NCBI GenBank assembly: GCA_026014585.1
Contig: JAOZIA010000019.1
Coordinates: 1-64,000 of the forward strand
From: Candidatus Bathyarchaeota archaeon
Lineage (GTDB): Archaea; Thermoproteota; Bathyarchaeia; Bathyarchaeales; Bathycorpusculaceae
DNA length: 64,000 nt
Reading direction: 5' to 3'
In this document: positions 34,315 to 43,484 of the stretch, one piece after another
Numbering within the stretch: the stretch's first letter is position 1
Layout of the letters: each line of letters starts with the position of its first letter
Notes under the pieces: generated by a model
What the model saw: only the letters and a program-made list of their open reading frames with translations
Database searches by the model: none
What the model was told of the DNA's origin: nothing
Position numbers and translations under genes: made by a program

Positions 34315-35976
34315 GTGGAGATTTGGAAATTGAAACATGTTATGAAAAGCTTAGTCCATAATGGCATTTACGTTCCACCATACGATTACAAAGGTTTCAC
34401 CATAAAAATTCAAGGGCACGCTCTTAAACTTTCAGAAAGAACTGAACCCATGGCAGTTGCGTGGGTACGTCGAACCCTTTCAACAACGATAGCTCCTCCA
34501 GACACAGTTTTTAAAAAGAACTTTATGAAAGAGTTCTTAGAAAAACTCATGGAAGAAAACCCCCAAACCGCTTTCCTGAATGCTTTTGTTTCAAAATATT
34601 TAGTAAACGTAGATGATGAAAAGTTAAATCAGGAAATGGACTTCAATCAGATTAAAAATTTTATTCTAGATGAAAAAGCAGCAAAAGAAGCTTTAACCAA
34701 AGAAATCAAAAAACAGCAAGCAGAAGAACGCAAAATCAAACGGTTAGAATTGAAAGAAAAACTCGGTTACGCCGCGGTTGATGACCAAAAATTAGAAATC
34801 GCCAACTGGACTGCTGAACCATCTTGCCTTTTCGCAGGAAGAGGCGACCATCCACAGCGCGGCAAATGGAAAGAGGGTCCCAGCAAGAGCGATATAACAC
34901 TAAATATTTCAAGTATGAGTGATGAAGAAGCTAAAAAAGACGGTTGGGCTGGGGCTGTTTGGGAAAAAAATAAGATGTACGTTGCCAGCTGGAAAGATAA
35001 GCTAACAGGAAAAATCAAGTATGTCTGGTTTAGCGACACCGCGTTTTTGAAGCAGAATCGCGAGAAAGAGAAATTCCAGAAAGCCGAAACTTTGGGCAAG
35101 CAAATTAAGCAGGTTGAGCATCACATCCTCAAAAACCTAAATGCAAAGGATGAACTACGCCGCAAGGTAGCGACGGTTTCATGGTTGATTTTGGTTGCTA
35201 ACATGAGGGTTGGAGACGAAAAAGACCCTGACGAAGCCGATACCGTGGGTGCTATCACTCTACGTAGTGAACATGTCACGATTGAGGGTAACGTTATCCA
35301 TTTTGACTTTTTAGGCAAAGACAGCGTCCGCTGGGTCAAAAATTTCCCTGCACCACCTCCAGTAATCAAAAACATGAAAGCATTCAAGATTGCCCAAGAA
35401 ACAAACCCAAAAATTGAATACCTCTTCCAAGGCGTAGATTCAAGAAACGTTTCGCGGTTTCTATCTGAAAAAATGCCCAAACTCACCGCCAAGGTCTTTA
35501 GAACATGGCGTTGCACCAAAACTGTGCGTGAAGAGCTAGAAAAAAGCGGGGTCACCAAGAAAGACCCTGACTACAAGAAGAGTTACGCGGCAAAAATCGC
35601 CAACTATAAAGTTGCTGAAGTTGCAAATCACAAGCGCAAGATTCCTCCAACCTTTGATGCCCGTTTAGCTAAGAAGCAGGAAAACCTCAAAAAACTCGAA
35701 GAACTGCTGATTCAGAAAAAGAAAGACGGCAAAAAAACAGAGTCCCTGCAAACTCGCATTGAAAAGGCTAAACTGGATATTGAACTCACAAAGCTAACCA
35801 AAGAATACAACCTCGGCACTTCCCTCAAATCATACATTGACCCAAACGCGTACGTCAAATGGGCAAAAAAAGTCAAATTCGACATAGAAAAATTCTACCC
35901 CAAGACTCTCCGAAGCAAATTCAACTGGGCAATAAAGAGCAGCGACAAATCCGAGTCTGAGTGTATAACGCCGTGA
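34315..35976 (+). CDS. DNA topoisomerase IB (eukaryote type)
   Basis: 553 residues. The N-terminal domain has HNGIYVPPYDYKGFTIKIQG and MKEFLEKLMEENP, and the core and catalytic domains show all active-site residues: Arg in MRVGDEKDPDEADTVGAITL, Lys in FLGKDSVRW, Arg in VFRTWRCTKTVREEL, His in VANHKRKIPPTF, and Tyr507 in GTSLKSYIDPNAYVKW. It relaxes supercoils through a 3'-phosphotyrosine intermediate. In archaea this enzyme is characteristic of Thaumarchaeota and relatives. The start is uncertain among GTG 34315, TTG 34330 and ATG 34339. The DUF167 gene overlaps its stop. Confidence 0.95.
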   Translation: MEIWKLKHVMKSLVHNGIYVPPYDYKGFTIKIQGHALKLSERTEPMAVAWVRRTLSTTIAPPDTVFKKNFMKEFLEKLMEENPQTAFLNAFVSKYLVNVDDEKLNQEMDFNQIKNFILDEKAAKEALTKEIKKQQAEERKIKRLELKEKLGYAAVDDQKLEIANWTAEPSCLFAGRGDHPQRGKWKEGPSKSDITLNISSMSDEEAKKDGWAGAVWEKNKMYVASWKDKLTGKIKYVWFSDTAFLKQNREKEKFQKAETLGKQIKQVEHHILKNLNAKDELRRKVATVSWLILVANMRVGDEKDPDEADTVGAITLRSEHVTIEGNVIHFDFLGKDSVRWVKNFPAPPPVIKNMKAFKIAQETNPKIEYLFQGVDSRNVSRFLSEKMPKLTAKVFRTWRCTKTVREELEKSGVTKKDPDYKKSYAAKIANYKVAEVANHKRKIPPTFDARLAKKQENLKKLEELLIQKKKDGKKTESLQTRIEKAKLDIELTKLTKEYNLGTSLKSYIDPNAYVKWAKKVKFDIEKFYPKTLRSKFNWAIKSSDKSESECITP

Positions 35977-36251
35977 GCATCAAAGAAACCAAAGATGGCG
36001 TAATCCTCACAGTTTTTGTTAAACCTAACTCACCCAAATTTCAAATCCTGCTAGACAGCGGGGAACTTGTGGTTTATTCAACTGAGGAACCCCAAAAGGG
36101 CAAAGTTAACAAGGAAATAATAAAAGAACTCACCCGACTTTTCCATGCTCAAGTGGATTTAGCTTCAGGTGCAACGTCAAGACAAAAACAGTTTATTGTG
36201 CATGGTGTGGCTGAAGGTCAGGTTTTGCAGGTTTTAGAAAAGCTTGCCTGA
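35973..36251 (+). CDS. DUF167 (YggU) family protein
   Basis: 92 residues from the GTG that overlaps the topoisomerase stop (GTGA). Family motifs are DGVILTVFVKPNSPKFQI, EPQKGKVNKEIIKELTRLF, where GKxN is conserved, and VDLASGATSRQKQFIV, matching the family SGxxSRxK loop. DUF167 proteins are small alpha/beta proteins of unknown function. Translational coupling with topoisomerase IB is evident from the overlap. Confidence 0.85.
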   Translation: MSIKETKDGVILTVFVKPNSPKFQILLDSGELVVYSTEEPQKGKVNKEIIKELTRLFHAQVDLASGATSRQKQFIVHGVAEGQVLQVLEKLA

Positions 36252-36583
36252 CGTATCGGGTTTCGTAATATCGCTTATAAGCTAAAAATCTTTTCTTGAA
36301 TATGTCAAATCGTTTCCTATGCTAAAGGATGGGGCTGACCCCCACACCTTACCCCAACAAAATAATTGTTTGACCTGTTTTGTGTTTATTTGATTCAATC
36401 TGGTGTGTAGCATGGATGGTTTTATGGTTCAAAAAACAGATAAAATCCGTCTAATTGGCAAATTTTTTGGTTTGGATTAGGATTGTGGGGTTTGGCTTGT
36501 TTTTGCTTTTATAGGAAAGGTTTTTAGTTTAGTTATTATATGAGACTTTGCAAAGTGTAAGAGTGTAAAGTGAGGTTAACATT
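36252..36583. other. Gene-free interval before the proteasome/exosome operon
   Basis: 332 bases without a visible gene. A short hairpin GGGGCTGACCCC (36331-36342) nested in AAGG/CCTT may terminate the topoisomerase transcript. The 3' end holds the psmA promoter. The rest is AT- and T-rich with no clear signal. Confidence 0.6.
36533..36542 (+). promoter_or_regulatory. TATA-like promoter of psmA superoperon
   Basis: TTATTATATG, 41 bases before the ATG at 36584, followed by GTGAGGT as ribosome-binding site. Confidence 0.5.
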
Positions 36584-37324
36584 ATGTCCGTATTTGCAGC
36601 TCCAGGAGCATATGACCGTGCAATTACTGTTTTCTCCCCTGATGGGCGACTGTTTCAAGTAGAGTACGCCATGGAGTTAGTTAACCGAGGTGCCACAATT
36701 TTAGGAATCGCATGCAAGGAAGGGCTAGTTTTAGGTTCAGAAGAAAGCCTTGAAGCCCTCGAAGAAGCCGGTTTCTCATACAAAATTTTCAGGGTAGATG
36801 AACACATAGGCGCGGCCATAGTTGGATTAAGTTCAGACGCAAGAATCCTAATAGATCAAGCAAGAATTTACGCACAAAGCAACAAACTAACCTATGACGA
36901 ACCCATTGATGTGGAAGTTGTAACAAAACGAATCTGCGACATCCAGCAAATGTACACGCAGCATGCTGGTGTGCGACCTTTTGGCGTTTCCATAATCTTT
37001 GGTGGCGTCGATAAAACAGGTCCACGCGTGTTCGGTACACATCCAAGCGGAACATACCGTAGCTATAAAGCTACAGCGCTGGGTGCAGGCAGAGAAACAG
37101 TGCTGTCAATTCTAAAAGAAGAATACAAAGAAGACATGACTCTTGACGCAAATGTTCACTTAGCCGTAAAATGCTTAGTTAAAGCGTTAGAAGCAAGGCA
37201 GCAACCACTAAGAATCAAAATCGCAGTTATCCCCACTAACACCAAAAAAATGGATATGTTAGCTGATGATGTAGTGGACGGCTACATTAAAGAGCTGGGT
37301 TCGAAGCAAGTGACAACTGAATGA
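36584..37324 (+). CDS. psmA: Proteasome subunit alpha
   Basis: 246 residues with the alpha-subunit N-terminus YDRAITVFSPDGRLFQVEYA, which forms the gate, and the conserved RGATILGIACKEGLVLGSEE-type region, HAGVRPFGVSIIFGG and GAGRETVLSILKEEY. Alpha rings cap the 20S proteasome and dock ATPases such as PAN. First gene of the conserved archaeal proteasome/exosome superoperon; its TGA overlaps the SDO1 start (ATGA). Confidence 0.97.
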   Translation: MSVFAAPGAYDRAITVFSPDGRLFQVEYAMELVNRGATILGIACKEGLVLGSEESLEALEEAGFSYKIFRVDEHIGAAIVGLSSDARILIDQARIYAQSNKLTYDEPIDVEVVTKRICDIQQMYTQHAGVRPFGVSIIFGGVDKTGPRVFGTHPSGTYRSYKATALGAGRETVLSILKEEYKEDMTLDANVHLAVKCLVKALEARQQPLRIKIAVIPTNTKKMDMLADDVVDGYIKELGSKQVTTE

Positions 37325-38010
37325 GTGAAAAGTTCACTGTCGCACGCTTAACTAAAGACAACGAGCACTTCGAAATTCTGGTTAAACCCGACAAAGCACT
37401 AGGTTACCGCAACGGCAAAATCTCAGGAATAACTGAGGTTTTAGCTGCTGAAATGATTTTTTCTGACGCAAACAAGGGCACCAAAGTTTCTGAAGAAACA
37501 ATGAAAAAAGCGTTCTCAACAGTGGATCCACTCAAAATAGCGGATATAATCCTAAAAAAAGGAACCCTACAATTAACTACAGACCAGCGGCGCAAGATGG
37601 TTGAAGACAAAAAAAGACAAGTCATCGATTTCATCTCACGACAAGCCGTTGACCCCAAAACCAACCTGCCCCATCCACCACTACGAATCGAAAACGCCAT
37701 GGACCAAATCCGCTACCCAATAGACCCCTACAAGTCTATTGAGGAGCAAGCACGCGATATCATAAAGCTGCTACGTCCTATTTTGCCTTTGAAAATTGAG
37801 CAGGTGCTGGTTGCCGTCAGGATTCCCGCTATGTATTCATCGAGGGCTTATGGTACACTTAAAAATTATGGAGCAATTAAGCGTGAGGAGTGGCGAAGTG
37901 ACGGTTCATGGATTGGTGAGATGGAGATGCCTGCTGGTTCGTATGCTTCACTGCTAAACAAGCTTGGTGAAGTAACAAAGGGTAGTGGAGAAGCAAAAAT
38001 AATAAAATGA
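37321..38010 (+). CDS. sdo1: Ribosome maturation protein SDO1 (SBDS homologue)
   Basis: 229 residues. The N-terminal SBDS (FYSH) domain has LTKDNEHFEILVKPDKALGY and IFSDANKGTKVSEETMKKAF; the central helical domain has QRRKMVEDKKRQVIDFISRQ, DPKTNLPHPPLRIENAM; the C-terminal ferredoxin-like domain ends GEMEMPAGSYASLLNKLGE. It releases the anti-association factor aIF6 from the large subunit in late ribosome maturation. Overlaps psmA by four bases. Confidence 0.94.
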   Translation: MSEKFTVARLTKDNEHFEILVKPDKALGYRNGKISGITEVLAAEMIFSDANKGTKVSEETMKKAFSTVDPLKIADIILKKGTLQLTTDQRRKMVEDKKRQVIDFISRQAVDPKTNLPHPPLRIENAMDQIRYPIDPYKSIEEQARDIIKLLRPILPLKIEQVLVAVRIPAMYSSRAYGTLKNYGAIKREEWRSDGSWIGEMEMPAGSYASLLNKLGEVTKGSGEAKIIK

Positions 38011-38036
38011 CTAAAAATTAATGGAGAAAAAATTTT

Positions 38037-38774
38037 ATGCCAACATTCTTTGAAAAAAAACAGCTTGTGACGCCTGGGGAATTGCTTGCAGAAGGCGAGT
38101 ATCTGCCCGGCGAAAACACATACACTGAAGAAAACAAAATCTACGCGTCAAGAATAGGGCTTGTAGATACTGACAACAAAAGAGTAAATGTTGTCGCACT
38201 CCGCGCATTTTACATGCCAAAAGTTGGTGACATAGTGATTGGTTCAGTCACAGAAGTTGGATTTAACGGCTGGACAATAAATATAAAGTCACCCTACACG
38301 GCGTTGCTACGTGCATCAGACGTATTAAGCAGAGCTTTCAAGCCTCAAAGTGACGAGTTATCCGCAGTCTTAAACGCAGGCGACTTAATTGTTGCAAAAA
38401 TCGCCTCATTTGACCGAGCACACGACCCACAATTAACCGTTGGAGAACCCGGACTTGGAAAAATCACCCGTGGGCAAATCCTGCATGTGACACCAACCAA
38501 GATTCCTCGTGTAATCGGAAGAAAAGGCTCAATGATTAGCATGATTAAGCAGGAGACAGGTTGTCAAATCATCCTTGGATTAAACGGTACAGTTCTCGTT
38601 ACTGGAAAGAACCCTGAGGATGAGGAACTTGCGATTGCGGCGATACGTAAAATCGAGCAGGAATCTCACACAAGCGGTTTGACAGATCGTATCACTCAGC
38701 TATTGAAAGAAAGCAAAGTAACAGTTGAAGAAAATTTAGATGAAAAGAAAGTGGAGGAAACAAAAGATGAATGA
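38037..38774 (+). CDS. rrp4: Exosome complex RNA-binding protein Rrp4
   Basis: 245 residues: an N-terminal domain ([20 protein letters not shown]), a central S1 domain ([20 protein letters not shown]) and a KH domain with [20 protein letters not shown]. Rrp4 caps the archaeal exosome and guides RNA into the Rrp41-Rrp42 ring. The last codons overlap the rrp41 start. Confidence 0.95.
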   Translation: MPTFFEKKQLVTPGELLAEGEYLPGENTYTEENKIYASRIGLVDTDNKRVNVVALRAFYMPKVGDIVIGSVTEVGFNGWTINIKSPYTALLRASDVLSRAFKPQSDELSAVLNAGDLIVAKIASFDRAHDPQLTVGEPGLGKITRGQILHVTPTKIPRVIGRKGSMISMIKQETGCQIILGLNGTVLVTGKNPEDEELAIAAIRKIEQESHTSGLTDRITQLLKESKVTVEENLDEKKVEETKDE

Positions 38775-39501
38775 AAAACCCGATAAATTAATCGACAAAA
38801 AAGGCATCAGGTCCGATGGCAGAAAAGCAGACGAATTACGACCTGTAAAAATTCAAGTCGGTGTACTGCCAAACGCTGACGGTTCAGCATACATTGAACA
38901 CGGTAAAAACAAAATTTTAGCCGGATGCTTTGGACCACGAGAAGTACATCCAAAACACCTTATGCAACCAGACCGTATGGTTCTAAAGGTACGCTATCAC
39001 ATGGCACCCTTCTCAGTGCAGGAACGCAAATCACCCGCACCATCCAGAAGAGAAGTTGAACTCAGCAAAGTTATCCGTGAATCAATCGAGCCCGCACTGT
39101 TCCTTGAACTCTACCCAAGAACCGGAATCGACGTGTTCATTGAGGTACTTCAAGCTGACGGCGGAACAAGATGTGCAAGCATAACCGCAGCAGCCTTGGC
39201 AATTGCCGATGCAGGCATCCCAATGAAGGATTTGGTGGTTGCTTGTGCAGCAGGAAAAGTCGACGATACAGTCGTGCTTGACCTCTACGATGCAGAAGAC
39301 AAACTGGGTGCCGCTGACGTGCCCGTGGCTTACATGCCAAACTTGGATGCAATCACACTGTTGCAGATGGACGGTAACCTTAAACCTGAAGAGTTTGAAC
39401 AAGCCGTAAGCATGGCAATTGATGGATGCAAAGTAATCTATCAGATGCAAAAGGAAGCATTAAAAACCAAGTACATGGTTGTTAAGGAGGCTGAAGAGTA
39501 A
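38767..39501 (+). CDS. rrp41: Exosome complex exonuclease Rrp41
   Basis: 244 residues of the RNase PH family. Key stretches are [52 protein letters not shown] and [20 protein letters not shown], the phosphorolytic site, with [16 protein letters not shown] carrying the catalytic Asp. Rrp41 is the catalytic subunit of the hexameric exosome ring that degrades RNA with phosphate. ATG 38767 overlaps the rrp4 3' end (GATGAATGA). Confidence 0.96.
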   Translation: MNEKPDKLIDKKGIRSDGRKADELRPVKIQVGVLPNADGSAYIEHGKNKILAGCFGPREVHPKHLMQPDRMVLKVRYHMAPFSVQERKSPAPSRREVELSKVIRESIEPALFLELYPRTGIDVFIEVLQADGGTRCASITAAALAIADAGIPMKDLVVACAAGKVDDTVVLDLYDAEDKLGAADVPVAYMPNLDAITLLQMDGNLKPEEFEQAVSMAIDGCKVIYQMQKEALKTKYMVVKEAEE

Positions 39502-40292
39502 TGTCATCATTAATCACCAAAGTTAGACTACGCCAAATCGAAGGATTAATCGAACAAAGCAAACGCGCAAGCGAACGCGGAATGCAAGATTACCGAGACC
39601 TGCACATTGAGCAAGGATTAATCGAACGCGCAGAAGGCTCCGCAAAAGTAACCTTAGGAAAAACAGAGGTTTTGGTCGGCGTAAAAATCGAGACTGGCGA
39701 GCCATTCCCAGACACACCAAACAACGGAGTTCAAACAGTAAACGCTGAACTTGTTCCATTGGCATCACCAACTTATGAAACTGGTCCACCAGATGAGAAC
39801 AGCATTGAACTTGCAAGAATCGTTGACCGCGGTATCAGAGAATCCAAAGCCATAAACACAGAAAAGCTCTGCATAATTCCAGGTCAGAAGGTTTTCGTGG
39901 TTTTCGTTGATGTTTATGTACTAAACTATGATGGGAACCTGATTGATGCTTCAGCATTAGCTGCAATGGCTGCATTGTTAAACACTAAAATGCAGAACTA
40001 TGAAGTTAAAGATGGAGAAGTCAAATTCAAACAAGGCTACACTCCACTGCCCTTGCGTGATCATCCAATCACTGTGACAATCGGCAAAATCAAAGACACC
40101 CTAATAGTTGACCCAGACGCTGAAGAAGAACAGGTAATGGACAGCAGAATTTCAATTGCAATCAACGATGAAGGCGACATTTGCGCTATTCAGAAAGGCG
40201 GTTCTGGCTATTTCACACCAAAACAGATTTTAGAAGCCTCAAAGATTGCTCAACAAAAAGCAGCAGAAATGCGCAAGAAACTTGACTGGTGA
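39501..40292 (+). CDS. rrp42: Exosome complex component Rrp42
   Basis: 263 residues, RNase PH-like but lacking the catalytic residues: SERGMQDYRDLHIEQGLIER, GSAKVTLGKTEVLVGVKIET, ELARIVDRGIRESKAINTEK and FVVFVDVYVLNYDGNLIDAS. It pairs with Rrp41 to form the ring and helps bind RNA. TAATG overlap with rrp41 stop indicates coupling. Confidence 0.96.
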   Translation: MSSLITKVRLRQIEGLIEQSKRASERGMQDYRDLHIEQGLIERAEGSAKVTLGKTEVLVGVKIETGEPFPDTPNNGVQTVNAELVPLASPTYETGPPDENSIELARIVDRGIRESKAINTEKLCIIPGQKVFVVFVDVYVLNYDGNLIDASALAAMAALLNTKMQNYEVKDGEVKFKQGYTPLPLRDHPITVTIGKIKDTLIVDPDAEEEQVMDSRISIAINDEGDICAIQKGGSGYFTPKQILEASKIAQQKAAEMRKKLDW

Positions 40293-40297
40293 AAAAG

Positions 40298-40618
40298 TTG
40301 TCGAAAACAAAGAAAGTAGGTCCAACTCGTGGATTAGGTGCACGTTACGGCTCTGCAGTCCGTAAACGTTACATAAAAGTAATGGTTGAATTCAAAAAAC
40401 CCCATAGATGCCCACAATGTGGCTTTATGAGGGTTAGCCGTCAAAGCGTGGGCATTTGGAAATGCCGTAAATGCGACTTTACTTTTGCAGGCGGCGCATA
40501 CACTCCAAACACGAAACTGGGCGCTATTGCACGCAGAGCAGCAGCTAAGGGCATTGTGGCAGAGGAAACTGCAAGACCCGTAGTAGCTGAAACGGCAACT
40601 GAAGAAAAAACCGAATAA
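40298..40618 (+). CDS. rpl37Ae: Ribosomal protein eL43 (L37Ae)
   Basis: About 106 residues. MSKTKKVGPTRGLGARYGS is the standard N-terminus, which selects TTG 40298 (after GGTGAAAAAG) over the GTG at 40289. A zinc ribbon follows: CPQCGFMRVSRQSVGIWKCR with the last pair CRKC, then DFTFAGGAYTPNT. The C-terminal tail is acidic and extended compared with the usual length. Located in the exosome operon as in other archaea. Confidence 0.92.
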   Translation: MSKTKKVGPTRGLGARYGSAVRKRYIKVMVEFKKPHRCPQCGFMRVSRQSVGIWKCRKCDFTFAGGAYTPNTKLGAIARRAAAKGIVAEETARPVVAETATEEKTE

Positions 40619-40625
40619 ACCAACC

Positions 40626-40656
40626 AGCTTTTCCTTTTTTAAATTTTTATATTTTT
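40626..40656 (+). terminator. T-rich stretch between L37Ae and Pcc1
   Basis: A run of T tracts (AGCTTTTCCTTTTTTAAATT and further TTTTTATATTTTTC) that may terminate part of the transcripts or act as promoter for pcc1. Confidence 0.3.
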
Positions 40657-40689
40657 CATTAATCCTTATACCTTCAGGGTTCACCCTGA

Positions 40690-40947
40690 ATGGCAACCTC
40701 AGCTAAAACAACCATACGTTTCAAACTCAAAAACCAAAAACAAGCTGCTACTTTGCTGAACGCTCTTGAACCCGAAGTAAATTCTCCGCTGAATAGGCGA
40801 ACCAAAATCAGCTTGGCGGCAAAGGATGCTTTTCTGGTTTTGTCTGTGGAGGCAGAGGACACTGTGGCTTTGCGTGCAGCGTTGAATGCTTATCTGCGGT
40901 GGATTGGTTCAACGGTGAGCGTGTTGGAACTTGTTGAGCAAACGTAG
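40690..40947 (+). CDS. pcc1: KEOPS complex subunit Pcc1
   Basis: 85 residues with the Pcc1 pattern: TTIRFKLKNQKQAATLLNAL, EVNSPLNRRTKISLAAKDAF and LRAALNAYLRWIGSTVSVLE. Pcc1 dimerises in KEOPS, which makes t6A37 on ANN-decoding tRNAs together with Kae1, Bud32 and Cgi121. All four subunits are encoded in this window but at three loci. RpoP, often found next to pcc1 in archaea, is not seen here. Confidence 0.88.
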   Translation: MATSAKTTIRFKLKNQKQAATLLNALEPEVNSPLNRRTKISLAAKDAFLVLSVEAEDTVALRAALNAYLRWIGSTVSVLELVEQT

Positions 40948-41106
40948 CTTTATTCGTGGTGGTTGATGTTTTTTGCTACTGAGGGTTTGTTTGGCTTAAT
41001 CGTTATGGGTTGGCAAAGGATGTATAGTTTCTTTTGTTGGTGTATCGTTGGTGTTGTTTGTTTAGTTTCTGTGTGGAACTTCCATTGTTCTGTTCTGTTT
41101 TTTGTT

Positions 41107-41132
41107 AACCTTACAAAAAGGTTGCTGTAACC
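41107..41132. promoter_or_regulatory. Overlapping inverted repeats upstream of the mannitol gene
   Basis: AACCTT-N5-AAGGTT (41107-41123) overlaps GGTT-N5-AACC (41120-41132), giving three alternating half sites about 35-60 bases before the TATA element at 41167. This could be an operator for osmotic or sugar control. Confidence 0.4.
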
Positions 41133-41166
41133 TGATAAAAAATGATTTTTTATATAGTTTTTGTGT

Positions 41167-41180
41167 AAAAAATTTATAAG
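41167..41180 (+). promoter_or_regulatory. TATA-type promoter of the mannitol gene
   Basis: AAAAAATTTATAAG, similar to the thermosome promoters. Predicted start of transcription near 41204; CGGAGAGCGGA before ATG 41223 gives the ribosome-binding site. Confidence 0.6.
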
Positions 41181-41222
41181 AGATGGCGCTACCTCTATAA
41201 AAGAAATTCGGAGAGCGGAATT

Positions 41223-43451
41223 ATGCTTTTTCAGAACAAACTCATAGAAGGCGCCATTTTCGACATGGACGGCACAATGTTTGACACCGAAACACTACGC
41301 TTCAAAATGCTCAAACAAGCCTCCAAAGAAATCTACGGCCAAGAAATCTCAGACCAACTCTTATACAACTCCCTTGGAATAAGTGCTGTAACCGCTGAAA
41401 ACCTCGCCAAAGAATGTTACGGCGATGATTACCCTTACAAAAAAATAAGGGCACGCGCAGACCAACTTGAACGCGGTTACGTACGGGAAAAAGGAGTTCC
41501 TGTAAAAGAAGGACTCTATAACCTGCTAGAACGCCTAAAGAAAAACGGCGTACTCATCGCATTGGCTACCAGCAGCAGAAGAGAAATCGCCGAGGAATAC
41601 CTGATAAATGCGCGGGTACTGCGGTTTTTTGACATCACCGTATGCGGCGAAGAAGTGGAAAAAGGAAAACCTGACCCTGAAATATTTCTCAAAGCCGCAA
41701 ATGAACTAAACTGCGAACCAGCTAATTGCATTATCATTGAAGACTCACGCAATGGTTTAATTGCAGCAAGTGCAGCAGGCGGAATACCCATATTCATAAA
41801 GGACATAAAAGAGCTTGACCCTGAATTTAAGGCGCTTGCGTACAAGTCATATGATAAAATGACAGATTTTCTGGATGAACTCAGCCAGCAGATGCCTAAA
41901 ATGCCCATGCCCAGCCTCAACGAGCATTTCCCTCAAAGTTTAGGATACACTTTTGCGGGAATACATGGGTTTGGTGCGATAGGTGGTGGTTATCTTGCCC
42001 AGATTTTCTCGCATTGGGACGGATACACAAGACCTCGGCAGATAATTGGGGTTACATCTAATCGGTTTATGCGTCAGTTGATAAACTCTTTGGGCAAGTA
42101 TCAGGTAAAATATGAGCGTCTTGCGCATTTCCAAAAAATTTCAAACGTGACAATAATAGATACCAATGATGAAGCTCAAGTAATTGAGATGTACAAGAAA
42201 GCGCAGATAGTGGGACTTTCTCTTCCAGAGCAAGCTATACGTTCTCAGGCAAAAGTGATTGCCAAAGGCTTAAAGGCACATTATGACAGCGGCAGGGAAG
42301 GGCTTACATTGCTTATTGTCATGAATAAAATTAACGCTGCAAAATTTGTTCGAAACCATGTTGAGAACGCACTCAAGTTACTGGTGGGTGAAGATGAAGC
42401 CAAAAAAATTGTGTCGTCTACTTACTTTACGGAAACTGTTGTTAACCGTATGGTGTCAAAGGTTCCTGACGAAACTATCCTTTCAATACTGGAAGTTAAC
42501 CTGTATAAAATGCACAAAAACATTTTGGATTACTCAAAAAAGATGGCGGATGTCTTTGAAACCTCTAAAACTTACCTTTTAGAAAACAAAATTTCAAAAC
42601 ATACCAAAGCAAAAAACCAAACCAAAGTCACCGAGCAAGAAGCAAATATCGCTGACAACATTACCCCCATAGCCAAATTTGCCACTGAACTCTCCAGATT
42701 TAACGTTACCCTCTTTAGCAGCGAACCTGATATGCCCCTTTACGCCAGCAAAGGCAGCCCCATACTGGAACGGTTACGACAGGTAGTAACGGTTGAAGAT
42801 ATTCGGTCAATGCAGGAAATAAAAAATAAGCTGTCAAATGGAACACACGCAATAATAGCTTGGTACTCCGCGCTTTTGGGCTACAAAACCATTGGGCAAG
42901 GCATGGGTGACCCACGGGTTTCAAAACTTGCAGAAAGCATAATCAAACACGAAATCAAACCCGCACTACTAATTGAAAACCCCCATTCAAAACAATACAT
43001 AACCTCCATAACCTACGATTTCCTTCAACGTTGCCGAGCATCCTTTAAAGACGAATGTGCCCGTGTCGGTAGAGACCCTATGAGAAAACTTCAACGAGGT
43101 GAACGCGTAATGGGTGCAATTCAACTTGCCAAAAAATACGACTTAAAAACCACTGGTTTAGAGTTTGGTGCTGCCTGCGGAATTATGTATTCGGTTTTAT
43201 CTATTGACAAAAAAGATGTGGAAAGCCAGAGGATTCGGCAAATCTATCAAGAACGTGAATCGGTGATTGATGTTTTAACCTACAGTGATGAACATCATAA
43301 ATCTCACTATGCGTTTTTGGACCCAAATAAGGACAAGGACTTAATTTTGAGAATAGAGAGCAACTTTGAGAAGTTAAAAAAGGAGTTAATTGCTTTAAGC
43401 AATGATTCTGCGGTATCTTTTTTTGCACCTCAAGCAGTAATCAAAACTTAG
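41223..43451 (+). CDS. Bifunctional mannitol-1-phosphate phosphatase/dehydrogenase
   Basis: 742 residues in two parts. Residues 1-220 are a HAD phosphatase: DMDGTMFDTE with nucleophile Asp14 and acid Asp16, ALATSSRREIAEEYL, and GKPDPEIFLKAANEL with IIIEDSRNG. Residues about 235-742 are a polyol-type dehydrogenase: the dinucleotide fold GIHGFGAIGGGYLAQIF, SSEPDMPLYASKGSPILERL-type region, NKLSNGTHAIIAWYSALLGY and RVGRDPMRKLQRGERVMGA with catalytic Lys. This matches the Acinetobacter baylyi MtlD layout, which reduces fructose-6-phosphate to mannitol-1-phosphate and dephosphorylates it to mannitol, a compatible solute. It is monocistronic with its own promoter. Confidence 0.85.
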   Translation: MLFQNKLIEGAIFDMDGTMFDTETLRFKMLKQASKEIYGQEISDQLLYNSLGISAVTAENLAKECYGDDYPYKKIRARADQLERGYVREKGVPVKEGLYNLLERLKKNGVLIALATSSRREIAEEYLINARVLRFFDITVCGEEVEKGKPDPEIFLKAANELNCEPANCIIIEDSRNGLIAASAAGGIPIFIKDIKELDPEFKALAYKSYDKMTDFLDELSQQMPKMPMPSLNEHFPQSLGYTFAGIHGFGAIGGGYLAQIFSHWDGYTRPRQIIGVTSNRFMRQLINSLGKYQVKYERLAHFQKISNVTIIDTNDEAQVIEMYKKAQIVGLSLPEQAIRSQAKVIAKGLKAHYDSGREGLTLLIVMNKINAAKFVRNHVENALKLLVGEDEAKKIVSSTYFTETVVNRMVSKVPDETILSILEVNLYKMHKNILDYSKKMADVFETSKTYLLENKISKHTKAKNQTKVTEQEANIADNITPIAKFATELSRFNVTLFSSEPDMPLYASKGSPILERLRQVVTVEDIRSMQEIKNKLSNGTHAIIAWYSALLGYKTIGQGMGDPRVSKLAESIIKHEIKPALLIENPHSKQYITSITYDFLQRCRASFKDECARVGRDPMRKLQRGERVMGAIQLAKKYDLKTTGLEFGAACGIMYSVLSIDKKDVESQRIRQIYQERESVIDVLTYSDEHHKSHYAFLDPNKDKDLILRIESNFEKLKKELIALSNDSAVSFFAPQAVIKT

Positions 43452-43484
43452 CAATTCACATTTTCTCTTTTTACACTATCTTTT

